Source: Paenibacillus alginolyticus DSM 5050 = NBRC 15375 (lineage in GTDB: Bacteria > Bacillota > Bacilli > Paenibacillales > NBRC-103111). From it: a stretch of 64,000 nucleotides of DNA. A program made the translations under genes and the position numbers. Below are positions 9,302-18,248 of this stretch, piece by piece. Each line of letters starts with the position of its first letter. Position 1 is the stretch's first letter. Location of the stretch: NCBI RefSeq assembly GCF_000422905.1, contig NZ_AUGY01000035.1:1-64000 (forward strand). The letters are read 5' to 3'. A model generated the notes under the pieces. That model did no database searches and was not told where the DNA came from. It saw nothing but the letters and a program-made list of their open reading frames with translations.

Positions 9302-11337
9302 CGTTTCCAACTCCTTGTGATTATTTCCCAAGCTGCAATCAGAACGAGGCCAATCAATGTACCAAACATAAGACCGTAGGTTATACGGATCAAAGAGATA
9401 TGAAGCGGTGTATGCAAGTGAGCGAATGTATCTACAATAGAAAGCTGCCCAATAACACCTATGAAGATCAAATAGACGGCATGTCTATAACGAACTGACA
9501 AATATGCGCCTAGCAGGAACAACGGATGTGCGAACAAAAATTCTTTGGTTCGAGGGCGCACGCCCAATGTATTTTCCAAGAAGGAGCGGAATAATTTTTC
9601 AAGAGTAGAGGCCTGTCCTTCATTTCCTGTACGTGACAAGTAATAATAAACGGCGGCTAGAGCTACACCAGCGACTACAATCCATAGCACACTAATGTAG
9701 GAAGAAAGGATACTGCGAATATTCGCAAGCTTATCTCTGTACGTGTTATTTTCGCTAAAGAATAGTAAATACACACCTGCGATTGCAATTGGAAGCAAAT
9801 GCAGTACGCCAACGCCGCGGAACTGCTGCAGCACGAGTGAATACGTAATGTGATTGAGAAGTGCTACTTCGTAAACGACACCAATCAGCGAAATCGCAGA
9901 TGCTTTGATTAGTGTCCATAACGCGTAAGCAAGACCTGACTTCCATTTCGCAGCAGCTCCTGAACGAACGGAACGAATGGCCAGCATGATCGCTATGCTC
10001 GGTGCGCTAATGGCTGCACTTAAGGCAAGACCTTGCTCGTAAAGATTAGCGGAAAGTGTATGCAGAGCAATAAGTCCAAGTATACCTAAGACGAAGAGGA
10101 GCAGCATGGCTTCCGGTACGAAGAAGGACACCATCAGCACGATTAAACTAGCACCGCCAATCAGCATGAAGATGCGGGCGATCTTCTGCCAGCCTGTCGT
10201 TTTTACGTCAAATGGCTCAGCTGGTCCAAGCGTAAACCCGCCTTGTTGTATGCGAGGAATAGCGCCGTCTTTTCCTTGCAAACTTTCGTAGTAAGCTGCT
10301 AACGGATCGACGATTTTGCCTTTATCCAAGCTTTTGACTGGCCTTGCATTCAAGAACACCATGCGGATATTGCGGTCTTTCACTGCAAGGACAAAACGAT
10401 CCGCTACGCCTTGAATGCGATCCTGCAGTTCCGATTTTTTGAGCGGCTCTGTTAACTTTTCTCCGTCTTTCTCTGTGAACGAATGCAATCGAACGACGTT
10501 ATAATTCGTTTGCTTAGATAGCGTACTAAACCCTTTTTGCGGCTCTTTTAATAGCTCAATAGCAGCTAGGCCAATGCCGTTTTTATTAAGAAGATCTGCC
10601 ATTCTATTGAGATTAATTTCAGTATTTTCCTCCGTGTAGCCCGGAACTTCATTGCCATCGACAATGATGCGCTTCACGCCGAAATCATGCAGTTGTTTCA
10701 GCAGGCGATCCATTTCATTGGTTACAAATGGTCTGCGATTCGATAGGCGAACCACGATTTGGAACCCTTGATTTTTCAGCATTTGTAAGGTCATCGGGTC
10801 TGGGTCCATCCCCTTGATCGATGCATCGTCCATGCTCATTTGGATGATGAGTCCGTTTCTATTTTTGAAACTCCACGGCTTCGTAGCAACCTTCAGATCC
10901 GCGAACGTTTTCTGAATCAAAGGCTCCAGCTTCTGCTGTGTGGCACTGTCTGCGTAAAGCACGTAGGTAAAATTCTCGTTAGGATCACCCAAGGTCTGGG
11001 TAAGTGCAGCAGCGTCTCGTGAGTTATATACCTCGATGCGGCGGCTCTCTTTAAGCTCCGCTAGTGTACTCTCATACACAGCCATTGAGCCAATGCCCGC
11101 TGCTTTCATATTCTTCAACTGCTCAGCGACAAAAGCTTGCGGATTCGTCTGAATATCCGAAATATCCAGTAAATCGCGATAATCGAAAACAAACTCGACT
11201 TGGTTGGCCGAAGTTTCCGTTTGGTGACGCGTGTAGGCTAGTGGCAGGGAGACTACCATTCCAATAATGACGAGCCACCATAGGATTTTTTTGAGAGGTT
11301 TATTCCATGTTTGATACCGTTGTGCCAAGTTGTCCAC
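9277..11337 (-). CDS. DUF5693 family membrane protein
   Basis: A 686-residue protein with one N-terminal membrane segment (about residues 17-36), a large soluble region of about 340 residues, then from about residue 385 a hydrophobic C-terminal half with roughly eight to nine segments. I recognise it as a DUF5693-type protein, a family commonly found beside csaB in Paenibacillus and related genera; its biochemical role is not known to me. The soluble part contains VRLSNRRPFVTNEMDRLL and IIVDGNEVPGY, without a recognised catalytic motif. Its reading frame overlaps csaB, so the two are probably co-expressed. A role in assembling or exporting the wall polymer is inferred from position only. Confidence 0.75.
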   Translation of the reverse strand: MDNLAQRYQTWNKPLKKILWWLVIIGMVVSLPLAYTRHQTETSANQVEFVFDYRDLLDISDIQTNPQAFVAEQLKNMKAAGIGSMAVYESTLAELKESRRIEVYNSRDAAALTQTLGDPNENFTYVLYADSATQQKLEPLIQKTFADLKVATKPWSFKNRNGLIIQMSMDDASIKGMDPDPMTLQMLKNQGFQIVVRLSNRRPFVTNEMDRLLKQLHDFGVKRIIVDGNEVPGYTEENTEINLNRMADLLNKNGIGLAAIELLKEPQKGFSTLSKQTNYNVVRLHSFTEKDGEKLTEPLKKSELQDRIQGVADRFVLAVKDRNIRMVFLNARPVKSLDKGKIVDPLAAYYESLQGKDGAIPRIQQGGFTLGPAEPFDVKTTGWQKIARIFMLIGGASLIVLMVSFFVPEAMLLLFVLGILGLIALHTLSANLYEQGLALSAAISAPSIAIMLAIRSVRSGAAAKWKSGLAYALWTLIKASAISLIGVVYEVALLNHITYSLVLQQFRGVGVLHLLPIAIAGVYLLFFSENNTYRDKLANIRSILSSYISVLWIVVAGVALAAVYYYLSRTGNEGQASTLEKLFRSFLENTLGVRPRTKEFLFAHPLFLLGAYLSVRYRHAVYLIFIGVIGQLSIVDTFAHLHTPLHISLIRITYGLMFGTLIGLVLIAAWEIITRSWKRWVPQLSK

Positions 11338-11340
11338 TCC

Positions 11341-11379
11341 TTAGATCTTTCCGATAGAAAGCTAACTTCGTAAAGCATG
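11341..11379. repeat. Diverged copy of the hairpin + TTCGTAAGC intergenic repeat
   Basis: The sequence TTAGATCTTTCCGATAGAAAG followed by CTAACTTCGTAAAGCAT matches the better-kept copy at 51541 (hairpin, then ACTTCGTAAGCAT). It lies in the spacer upstream of the DUF5693 gene. Confidence 0.6.
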
Positions 11380-11512
11380 TACTTACATTCGAAAACCCCT
11401 TCAGTTCCTGCCCCGGGTAATAGGCCAAATGAATGCGGATTTAATTTCCATCTATTCATTAGACGACCTATCCCTGACTTAGGTTCTGAAGAGGTTCAGT
11501 TTTCCTATTTCA

Positions 11513-13207
11513 TTATCCGTCTACACGGTTAAGCACATATTGAATAATGCCATCCAGTTGCTGTGCGGCTGCTGGACCTGTAGATCCTTGTACCGCAAAA
11601 TAAAACTTAATTTTCGGTTCCGTTCCTGAAGGACGCAAGCAGAACCATGAACCATCATCCAGCTTAAATTTCAGCACATTTTCACGAGGAAGGCCATTTA
11701 TGCCCTCTGCGTAATCTTCCACTTGGCTTACACGAGTGCCACTGATCTCCGTTGGCGGATTCGTTCTCCAAGCTTCCATGATGCGCCCGATTTGTTCCAC
11801 GCCGTCTTTCCCTTTCAGCGTCCTTGATTCCAGTTTTTCCAAAAAGTAACCAAAGGATTCGTACAGCTCTTGAAGTACTTCATATAAAGTCTTGCCTTGC
11901 TTCTTATAATAAGCTGCCGCTTCAGCAATCAGCATCGCTGCGATAACAGCATCCTTATCCCGGGCATAGTCCCCGGCCAAGTAGCCATAACTTTCTTCGT
12001 ATCCGAATAAGAACGTATACTCACCATTTTGCTCGAACTGGGACATTTTCTCCCCAATATATTTAAAGCCAGTTAGCGTATTTAATGTAGGAATCCCATA
12101 ATGATTCGCGATAACTGCGCCCATTTCACTTGTAACGATCGTTTTGACGACGACGCCGTTCGCAGGCAGTGTTCCACGCTCTTTCAAGCTTGATAATAAA
12201 TAATTTACTATGATAGCACCAGACTGATTACCTGACAAAACGACATACTCGCCGTTCGGATCCTTCACAACAGCACCCATGCGATCAGCATCAGGGTCGG
12301 TTCCGATGATGATATCGGCGTCCCACTCTTTCGCTTGTGCAATAGCGAGTGTGAAAGCTTCCCGTTCCTCTGGATTCGGAGACTTAACCGTCGAGAATTG
12401 GGCATCCGGAAGTTCTTGCTCGGCTACAACACGTACTTGTCCGAAGCCAACTGCTTTCAGCACTTCGCGTACAGGCACATTGCCCGCTCCATGCAAAGGA
12501 GTGAAAATGATGCGGAAATCGCCTTCGATCTGCTTAATCACATCCGGGTTCTGGCTGATCGCCGTTACGGCTTGGATGTAAGCTTGGTCGACCTCTTCCC
12601 CTATCCAGGAAAGCAGCCCTTGCGCTTCCGCTTCTTGTTGCGTAACTTTCTTGACCTTGTCGAAGGAATCGATGCTCTGTACTTGTGCAATGACCTGCTC
12701 CGCAAACTCAGGAACGAGTTGTCCCCCGTCTGCTCCATATACTTTATACCCATTATATTCAGGTGGGTTGTGACTAGCTGTAACGACAACCCCTGCGGAC
12801 GCACCTAAGTATCTCACGGCAAAGGATAGCTGAGGTGTCGCGTGCAGTGTTTGAAAGAGATAAGCCTTAATGCCATTCCCTGCGAACACGAGAGCAGATT
12901 CTAAAGCGAACTCCGGCGACATATGACGTGAATCATAAGCTAGAACAATGGAAGGACTTGTAACGCCTGTCCCATTCACATATTGTGCCAAGCCTTGGCT
13001 TGCGCGTCCAACGGTATACACGTTGATTCGATTCGTTCCAGCGCCAATCACGCCGCGAAGTCCTCCTGTGCCAAATTCAAGGTCTTTATAAAAGCGATCC
13101 TCAATTTCTCTCTCATCTTCCCGAATAGCACGCAGTTCTTTCTTCGTTTCGGCATCCACTGCTGGATCCTCTAACCATAATTGATACTCTGTTTGTACAC
13201 GCGTCAT
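11513..13207 (-). CDS. pgcA: Phosphohexomutase (alpha-phosphoglucomutase type, PgcA-like)
   Basis: About 564 residues, the usual length for the Firmicute phospho-sugar mutase. All four family sites are visible: the catalytic serine loop VTASHNPPEYNGYKVY, the metal site GTDPDADRMG, the sugar-binding GYEESYGYLAGD, and the C-terminal phosphate-binding RPSGTEPKIKFY. It interconverts hexose-6- and hexose-1-phosphates, giving glucose-1-phosphate for UDP-glucose and wall or glycolipid precursors. The start is ambiguous: the ATG at 13222 lies inside the AAGGAGAT ribosome-binding sequence, so the ATG at 13207 is preferred although its spacing is long. It sits about 30 bases after fabZ on the same strand and probably shares its transcript. 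Confidence 0.87.
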   Translation of the reverse strand: MTRVQTEYQLWLEDPAVDAETKKELRAIREDEREIEDRFYKDLEFGTGGLRGVIGAGTNRINVYTVGRASQGLAQYVNGTGVTSPSIVLAYDSRHMSPEFALESALVFAGNGIKAYLFQTLHATPQLSFAVRYLGASAGVVVTASHNPPEYNGYKVYGADGGQLVPEFAEQVIAQVQSIDSFDKVKKVTQQEAEAQGLLSWIGEEVDQAYIQAVTAISQNPDVIKQIEGDFRIIFTPLHGAGNVPVREVLKAVGFGQVRVVAEQELPDAQFSTVKSPNPEEREAFTLAIAQAKEWDADIIIGTDPDADRMGAVVKDPNGEYVVLSGNQSGAIIVNYLLSSLKERGTLPANGVVVKTIVTSEMGAVIANHYGIPTLNTLTGFKYIGEKMSQFEQNGEYTFLFGYEESYGYLAGDYARDKDAVIAAMLIAEAAAYYKKQGKTLYEVLQELYESFGYFLEKLESRTLKGKDGVEQIGRIMEAWRTNPPTEISGTRVSQVEDYAEGINGLPRENVLKFKLDDGSWFCLRPSGTEPKIKFYFAVQGSTGPAAAQQLDGIIQYVLNRVDG

Positions 13208-13240
13208 AGTAGTCAGGTTCATCTCCTTTTTATCTATGGG

Positions 13241-13669
13241 TTATTTATTAGCAAGGGCGAACATAAGCTCGCCTTCGACTACCACTTTGTCGCCTACCTT
13301 AGCCACAGCTTGGCCTTTGACAATGGTTCCTTTTACACGTGTAATCGTCATTTCTAAAGTTAGTGTATCACCAGGTACGACCTGTTGTCGCCAGCGAATA
13401 CCATCTGCACCCGCAAATAAACCAATTTTACCTTTATATTCAGGCATCGACAGAACAGCCACAGCACCTACTTGTGCCAAAGCTTCAACAATCAGCACAC
13501 CGGGCATAACCGGATAGCCAGGAAAGTGTCCTGCGAAGAACGGTTCATTAATCGTAACATTCTTTATACCTACAGCTCTAACCCCTTCTTCGACCTCCAA
13601 AATACGGTCAACAAGCAGGAAGGGAGGGCGATGAGGAATGATCTCTTGAATCTGGTTAATATCTAGCAT
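13241..13669 (-). CDS. fabZ: 3-hydroxyacyl-[acyl-carrier-protein] dehydratase FabZ
   Basis: A 142-residue hot-dog-fold dehydratase that removes water from 3-hydroxyacyl-ACP in fatty-acid elongation. The active-site His lies in [12 protein letters not shown] and the Glu in LIVEALAQ; the N-terminal [13 protein letters not shown] block is also present. AAAGGAGT precedes the ATG. A sigma-A-like promoter lies just upstream. B. subtilis has its fabZ in the same mbl-flhOP neighbourhood, so placement supports the call. Confidence 0.95.
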   Translation of the reverse strand: MLDINQIQEIIPHRPPFLLVDRILEVEEGVRAVGIKNVTINEPFFAGHFPGYPVMPGVLIVEALAQVGAVAVLSMPEYKGKIGLFAGADGIRWRQQVVPGDTLTLEMTITRVKGTIVKGQAVAKVGDKVVVEGELMFALANK

Positions 13670-13698
13670 AACGGTTTAAAAACTCCTTTCAAAATACT

Positions 13699-13727
13699 TG
13701 TATAAAATACAAGGTAATGACTTACAA
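13699..13727 (-). promoter_or_regulatory. Probable sigma-A promoter of fabZ-pgcA
   Basis: On the minus strand TTGTAA and TATACA are separated by exactly 17 bases, and the -10 lies about 30 bases before the fabZ ATG. Confidence 0.6.
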
Positions 13728-13834
13728 TAGGGGTGTCCCTTCATTAACTGCAGAAGTGAAGGTTCATATAGGGAGAGCTTATGTACAGGGCTGTGTAACA
13801 GACTTATGCATAGGCTCTTTTTTCGTAGCATACA

Positions 13835-14356
13835 TTAATTTTTCATTTTAGCTCTTCGATTTAATACAAGGAACTGAAGAATATAAATGAAGGAAGTTAA
13901 GAATGAGACCCCGATTACAAACCATAAATAGGTCATTGCAAAGGTTAAATGAAAAACGATGAAGAGAATAGCAAAATAATAGAGAACCGTCGTTAACTTT
14001 CCCATCACATTGGCGGGAACCGTTAATTTGCCCCTGAAATGAAAGAAGGCAGATCCCACAATCATACCTAAATCACGAATGAACATCGCCGCAGCTGCCT
14101 GCCAAGGAATCAAGCCCGATATGAGCAGGGATAGAACCACGGCAATCATCATGCTTTTATCAGCGAGTGGGTCCAGCATGACACCAACAGGTGTAATAAG
14201 TCCGCGAGTTCTTGCGATATAGCCATCGAGGATATCCGTAAGTCCGGCTGCCAGTAAAATAATAAAGGCAACTTGGATATGACCACTAAAAAAAATCACG
14301 AGGTACACAGGGATTAGAACAAACCTGCTGATAGTGAGCATGTTCGGTATATTCAA
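13835..14356 (-). CDS. pgsA: CDP-alcohol phosphotransferase, probable phosphatidylglycerophosphate synthase
   Basis: A 173-residue polytopic membrane enzyme. The CDP-alcohol phosphotransferase signature is complete: DGYIAR, then GVMLDP and LAD, giving the D-G-x2-A-R-x8-G-x3-D-x3-D pattern. The N-terminus NIPNMLTISRF is typical of PgsA. The start is the TTG at 14356, six bases after AGGAGGGG; the ATG 51 bases further upstream has no ribosome-binding site and would add a basic tail. It should make phosphatidylglycerophosphate from CDP-diacylglycerol and glycerol-3-phosphate. Whether it is the main PgsA or a paralogue cannot be judged from one window. Confidence 0.8.
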   Translation of the reverse strand: MNIPNMLTISRFVLIPVYLVIFFSGHIQVAFIILLAAGLTDILDGYIARTRGLITPVGVMLDPLADKSMMIAVVLSLLISGLIPWQAAAAMFIRDLGMIVGSAFFHFRGKLTVPANVMGKLTTVLYYFAILFIVFHLTFAMTYLWFVIGVSFLTSFIYILQFLVLNRRAKMKN

Positions 14357-14458
14357 AGTACCCCTCCTGCGCGTTAGTATCCGATATCTGGGACATTTAG
14401 CCTTCATTCATTATACCGCTGCTTAGACAAAAATAAAACTCCCACGAGGGAGTTAGAG

Positions 14459-14677
14459 TTAATTCGCAAATACCAGATCGTATAAATGCCGCCAAGTACT
14501 CATATGAAAAATTTCCCCAGCAGGCTGATGACCAAGCTTGGAGTAACCTACCCATAGGCCAATAAAAACGGCCAGCACGCATAGCACAGGAATACGAATG
14601 ATTTTGAAAATAAGCCATATAATATGGAGCCATTTCGGCCTTGGTTTCTTCTTCGGTGGAGCAGGCTTGTCTGACAT
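14459..14677 (-). CDS. EpuA-like small membrane protein (DNA-directed RNA polymerase subunit beta family)
   Basis: A 72-residue protein with a Pro/Lys-rich N-terminus (PAPPKKKPRPKW), one long hydrophobic segment (about residues 18-47) and the short GHQPAGEIF block. These features fit the EpuA family, often misleadingly named RNA polymerase subunit beta in databases; it is a membrane peptide, not polymerase. It follows flhP by 26 bases and probably belongs to that transcript. AGGGAGGG lies before the ATG. No biochemical role is known to me. Confidence 0.7.
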   Translation of the reverse strand: MSDKPAPPKKKPRPKWLHIIWLIFKIIRIPVLCVLAVFIGLWVGYSKLGHQPAGEIFHMSTWRHLYDLVFAN

Positions 14678-14703
14678 CGAGCCCTATCCCTCCCTTTCTA
14701 AGA

Positions 14704-15579
14704 TCAGGCGCGCAAATTATTCGCGATATTCATCATCTGATCCGAAGATGTAATAGCTCGGGAATTGAGTTGAAGCGCTCTTTGCACGATAACCAGATCT
14801 GTCATTTCATCCGAAAGCGTAACGTTAGATTGCTCCAGAAAACCCTGCATGAGACTAACACGGTTAGCCGGGTTATCAACCAAAGGGTTCACATCTTGTA
14901 AGATATTTGCCTTCTCAGCAGCCGTTATGCCATTAGGAATAGCATAAAGGTTGTCTCCAACGTCTTGGAGCAGTTGTGGACGTACAACGCGAACTAGCTT
15001 GATCCGGCCCAAATTGATTGGCGCAGCACTAGGATCCTGTTCGCTGTAGCCATTAATCGTCCCATTTTTTTCAACGACTGGACGAATGCCCGCGGGTATG
15101 AGGATCGGGCTAACATCAGCGCCTGTACCATCCACACCCGTAACAAAGTGACCGTCTTTCGTTGTCAGCACGCTTCCGCCATTAGCATTAGGACTTAAAC
15201 TGAATGCCCCGTTGCGAGTCCAAGCCGTTTGCCTTTGACCGTTAGCATCCAGTTCGCCTGTCTGTACTTCAAATAGTCCGTCTCCCTGAATCGCAAAGTC
15301 CGTCACATTCCCCGTAGACTGAATGGGTCCTTGGGACAAATTTGTCTGGATTTGCACAAGCTTCGAGCCCCACCCTTGGTTAAAACCAAGCGGCGAGAAC
15401 CGGCCTAACTGACGGAATCCTTCTGGCTGCGACTTGACGTTAGTCAGAACGTCCTCGAAGGAGGCTTCCTTCTTCTTAAACCCGTTCGTATTCACATTCG
15501 CGATATTATTGGAGAGAATATCCAGCTTTTGCTGTAAGCTATGCATGGATACCGATGAGTTAATCATGGAATTGTTCAT
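14704..15579 (-). CDS. flhP: Flagellar rod/hook-basal-body protein FlhP (FlgG family)
   Basis: A 291-residue axial flagellar protein. The N-terminal block LDILSNNIANVNTNGFKK and the C-terminal coiled region ending in ITSSDQMMNIANNLRA are the family's conserved ends that pack in the flagellar core. The middle carries the usual GDGLFEVQTG segment. In B. subtilis, FlhO and FlhP are distal-rod proteins encoded beside mbl, exactly as here. It starts 24 bases after flhO and is probably co-transcribed. Confidence 0.9.
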   Translation of the reverse strand: MNNSMINSSVSMHSLQQKLDILSNNIANVNTNGFKKKEASFEDVLTNVKSQPEGFRQLGRFSPLGFNQGWGSKLVQIQTNLSQGPIQSTGNVTDFAIQGDGLFEVQTGELDANGQRQTAWTRNGAFSLSPNANGGSVLTTKDGHFVTGVDGTGADVSPILIPAGIRPVVEKNGTINGYSEQDPSAAPINLGRIKLVRVVRPQLLQDVGDNLYAIPNGITAAEKANILQDVNPLVDNPANRVSLMQGFLEQSNVTLSDEMTDLVIVQRALQLNSRAITSSDQMMNIANNLRA

Positions 15580-15603
15580 GGTCCTGCCCCTTCGCCAGCT
15601 AGA

Positions 15604-16497
15604 TTAGACGCGCCCAACTTCATTCGCGGCTTTTTCCATACTTTTATCATAAGATTGGATCACTTTTTGGTTTGCTTCATAAGCGCGAAGCGCTGACATC
15701 ATATCGACCATCGATTGCGCGGAATCAACATTAGAGCGTTCTATGAAGCCTTGACGAACTTGTACTTGGTCACCTGCAGCAACCTGCGTTACAGTTGCTT
15801 CATCGCCAGGATTAATGCGCAGCAGCCCGTTACCTTCACGCAGCAATAGATTCGGATTCTCAGCTCGCGAGAGCATCAATCCTACGGGTTGGCCCGTCGG
15901 CCCCAGAAGCGGAAGACCATTCGCATCAATGAACTCACCCTTGTCTGTCACCTTGAAGGAGTGAATCGGCTGACCCGCTCCATCAATCAGCAGCAGGGGT
16001 TGTCCATCTCTGCCTAGCACAAGGTTCCCGTTGGCATTAACTAGCTGGCCTGCCGTATCAACGGTGAACTTCCCGTTCAAGGAATAACGCTGCTCACCAT
16101 TCGCGTTCAACACCGTAAACAGTGCCTGCGGCTGAAACGTGCGTTGTCCGTTCGCGTCCACGAACTTACCTGAAGCATCAAAGGACATACCAGGCACTTG
16201 TATTTTGGAAACAAGGGCAAAATCGAAAGGGTTTTGCGTTTCTTGCAAATCACCCTGTGCATGGAGGGAGATGCTCTCCTCGGAAAATACACCTAGACTC
16301 ATCTTCCCAATGGGAGCTGTCGAGGCACCTTGTCCACCGCGAATCGTCGATATCAGCATCTCCGGGAACGATCGAGACAAAGCATTGCCTTGTTTAAAAC
16401 CCGGGGAATTAATGTTGGCAATATTATTCGTAATGGTATCGTGTCTGCGCTGTTCGGAGATCATGCCTGCCGCCGCGGTATACAGTCCTCTTAACAT
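15604..16497 (-). CDS. flhO: Flagellar rod/hook-basal-body protein FlhO (FlgF/FlgG family)
   Basis: A 297-residue protein with MLRGLYTAAAGMISEQRRHD at the N-terminus, then ITNNIANINSPGFK, and a C-terminal VRQGFIERSNVDSAQSMVDM, all standard for flagellar rod proteins. The centre contains several DANGQ/NANG-type Gly/Asn-rich turns. It lies between mbl and flhP, 29 bases after mbl. Its product should extend the flagellar rod outside the membrane. Confidence 0.9.
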   Translation of the reverse strand: MLRGLYTAAAGMISEQRRHDTITNNIANINSPGFKQGNALSRSFPEMLISTIRGGQGASTAPIGKMSLGVFSEESISLHAQGDLQETQNPFDFALVSKIQVPGMSFDASGKFVDANGQRTFQPQALFTVLNANGEQRYSLNGKFTVDTAGQLVNANGNLVLGRDGQPLLLIDGAGQPIHSFKVTDKGEFIDANGLPLLGPTGQPVGLMLSRAENPNLLLREGNGLLRINPGDEATVTQVAAGDQVQVRQGFIERSNVDSAQSMVDMMSALRAYEANQKVIQSYDKSMEKAANEVGRV

Positions 16498-16525
16498 CTC
16501 TTCACCTCTTGGGTAGTATGTCTAA

Positions 16526-17524
16526 TTAAAATTTACGTTTGGTAACCTTATCTAAGTTATCGAGCATAATGCCTGTTCCTTTAACGACACAGGACATCGG
16601 ATCTTCGGCAATTAATACAGGTACTTTCAGCTCGTCCGCCAGCAGTTGATCAAGCCCGTGAAGCAATGCTCCGCCGCCTGTCAGAATAACACCACGGTCA
16701 ATAATGTCTGCCGATAGCTCTGGAGGTGTTCGCTCCAATACACTTTTGGCCGCCGTCACGATGGAGGAAACCGGATCCCACAGCGCTTCTTGTACTTCAC
16801 TGGAGTGAATCGTGATCGTCAGTGGCAAACCGGATACCATATCTCTACCGCGAATATCCATCTCTTGATCTCTACCGTGTGGATATACCGTTCCGATTTT
16901 CAGCTTGATATCTTCGCTCGTCCGTTCACCAATCAGCAGCTTGTACTTATTTTTGATATATTTCGTGATCGCAATATCGAACTTGTCGCCTGCAATCTTA
17001 ATGGAGGAGGAGGTGACGATGTCACCCATGGATAACACGGCCACATCCGTCGTCCCTCCGCCGATATCTACAACCATATTGCCGCTAGGCTGGAAGATGT
17101 CCATACCGGCACCAATTGCTGCTGCCTTCGGTTCTTCTTCCATGAATACCTCTCGGGCACCGCTGCGCTCAGCCGCTTCGCGGATCGCCTTCTGCTCAAC
17201 CGAGGTGATGTTGGTAGGGGCGCAGATCAGTATTCTCGGATGAGAATACCAATTCTTGCCCCCTACTTTCGCGATAAAATGCTTCAACATCATTTCCGTA
17301 ATATCAAAGTCCGCAATAACGCCATCTTTCAATGGACGAATCGCGATAATGTTGCCGGGAGTTCTTCCCACCATGCGGAAAGCTTCTTCTCCTACAGCCA
17401 GCACGCGTTTCGTATCGCTTTCAATCGCTACAACGGAAGGCTCATCGAGCACAACACCGCGTCCTTTTACATGAATAAGCACATTCGCCGTGCCGAGATC
17501 TATTCCAATATCCTTGCTTAACAT
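16526..17524 (-). CDS. mbl: MreB-family actin-like cell-shape protein Mbl
   Basis: A 332-residue bacterial actin that polymerises under the membrane and guides elongation-mode wall synthesis. Visible motifs are the phosphate-1 block DIGIDLGTANVLIHVKGRG, the phosphate-2 block VVDIGGGTTDVAVLS, and the adenosine loop GVILTGGGALLHGLD. Its position between spoIIID and flhO matches B. subtilis mbl rather than mreB. An AGGGAGGA site lies before the ATG. Confidence 0.93.
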   Translation of the reverse strand: MLSKDIGIDLGTANVLIHVKGRGVVLDEPSVVAIESDTKRVLAVGEEAFRMVGRTPGNIIAIRPLKDGVIADFDITEMMLKHFIAKVGGKNWYSHPRILICAPTNITSVEQKAIREAAERSGAREVFMEEEPKAAAIGAGMDIFQPSGNMVVDIGGGTTDVAVLSMGDIVTSSSIKIAGDKFDIAITKYIKNKYKLLIGERTSEDIKLKIGTVYPHGRDQEMDIRGRDMVSGLPLTITIHSSEVQEALWDPVSSIVTAAKSVLERTPPELSADIIDRGVILTGGGALLHGLDQLLADELKVPVLIAEDPMSCVVKGTGIMLDNLDKVTKRKF

Positions 17525-17689
17525 TTCTAATTAATCCTCCCTAAACCTACCGTCCATCCCGTGAAGAATCGGCGCTCTTGTATATAATTCTAATTATAAG
17601 CTAAATTCGTTATAAATGCATTAATTCCTCTTTTGCGTGAAATTTCGACAAGTCCAGTTATAGGAAACCTATCGGGATGAAGGGTACTT

Positions 17690-17980
17690 TTAGGACTTGA
17701 CCGTGACCAGGTTTTCGGAATGCTTCGGATTTCGAGTTTTTCGGTACTTAATTTTCGTCGCTTCTCCTCCTCTTAGGTGCCTGATGGACTTGTGATACTC
17801 CAGAATGTGCTTCACCTGGTTGGCCAGGTCCGGGTTGATTTCCGGTAGTCTTTCCGTCAAATCCTTGTGCACCGTGCTTTTGGAAACGCCGAATTCCTTA
17901 GCAATGGTGCGAACCGTATTCTTGGTCTCGACGATACAGGTACCAATCTTAATGGTTCGCTCTTTGATGTAATCGTGCAC
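17690..17980 (-). CDS. spoIIID: Sporulation transcription factor SpoIIID
   Basis: A 96-residue DNA-binding protein; B. subtilis SpoIIID is 93 residues. The GTG at 17980 was chosen because GGGAGG lies eight bases before it and the product then begins VHDYIKERTIKIG as in the family. The helix-turn-helix is TVRTIAKEFGVSKSTVHKDL, followed by a basic tail (RGGEATKIKYRKTRNPK). It acts in the mother cell with sigma-E, activating and repressing sporulation genes. An open frame extends 200 bases upstream but has no family similarity there. Confidence 0.95.
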   Translation of the reverse strand: MHDYIKERTIKIGTCIVETKNTVRTIAKEFGVSKSTVHKDLTERLPEINPDLANQVKHILEYHKSIRHLRGGEATKIKYRKTRNPKHSENLVTVKS

Positions 17981-18110
17981 TCCCCTCGCCTCCCTACTCG
18001 AGATAGTTTGGTAAAGTATATGAGGGGCATGACTAGATATTCTACGTAGCCAAGCCTGACAAGCCCATTTCCCATATTTATTTTCAAAATAATCAGGAAT
18101 AATCGATTCT

Positions 18111-18160
18111 GGCGTCCTTCGGACAAGCGTTTTTGGCAAAATGGATGCGAAGCAAAGTAA
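18111..18160. repeat. Intergenic repeat ending GGATGCGAAGCAAAGTA, copy 1
   Basis: The stretch GTCCTTCGGAC followed by GCGTTTTTGGCAAAATGG and ATGCGAAGCAAAGTA matches the sequence at 46168-46220 nearly throughout, with a small gap near its 5' end. It lies between spoIIQ and spoIIID. Confidence 0.65.
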
Positions 18161-18188
18161 AAACGAATCCATATCTTCATGCAAAAAA

Positions 18189-18209
18189 GCAGCAGGATAT
18201 ACCCGCTGC
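18189..18209 (-). terminator. Intrinsic terminator after spoIIQ
   Basis: GCAGCAGG and CCCGCTGC form a near-perfect stem, and six T residues follow on the minus strand. It lies 40 bases beyond the spoIIQ stop. Confidence 0.88.
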
Positions 18210-18248
18210 CTTAATTTATGTAGGCTGTCGCCTATGCGTCGAACCGAA

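Noticed and set aside
17980-18184. Extended N-terminus of SpoIIID from an ATG at 18184
   Set aside because: The upstream 68 residues have no family similarity; the GTG at 17980 has the ribosome-binding site and gives the normal length.
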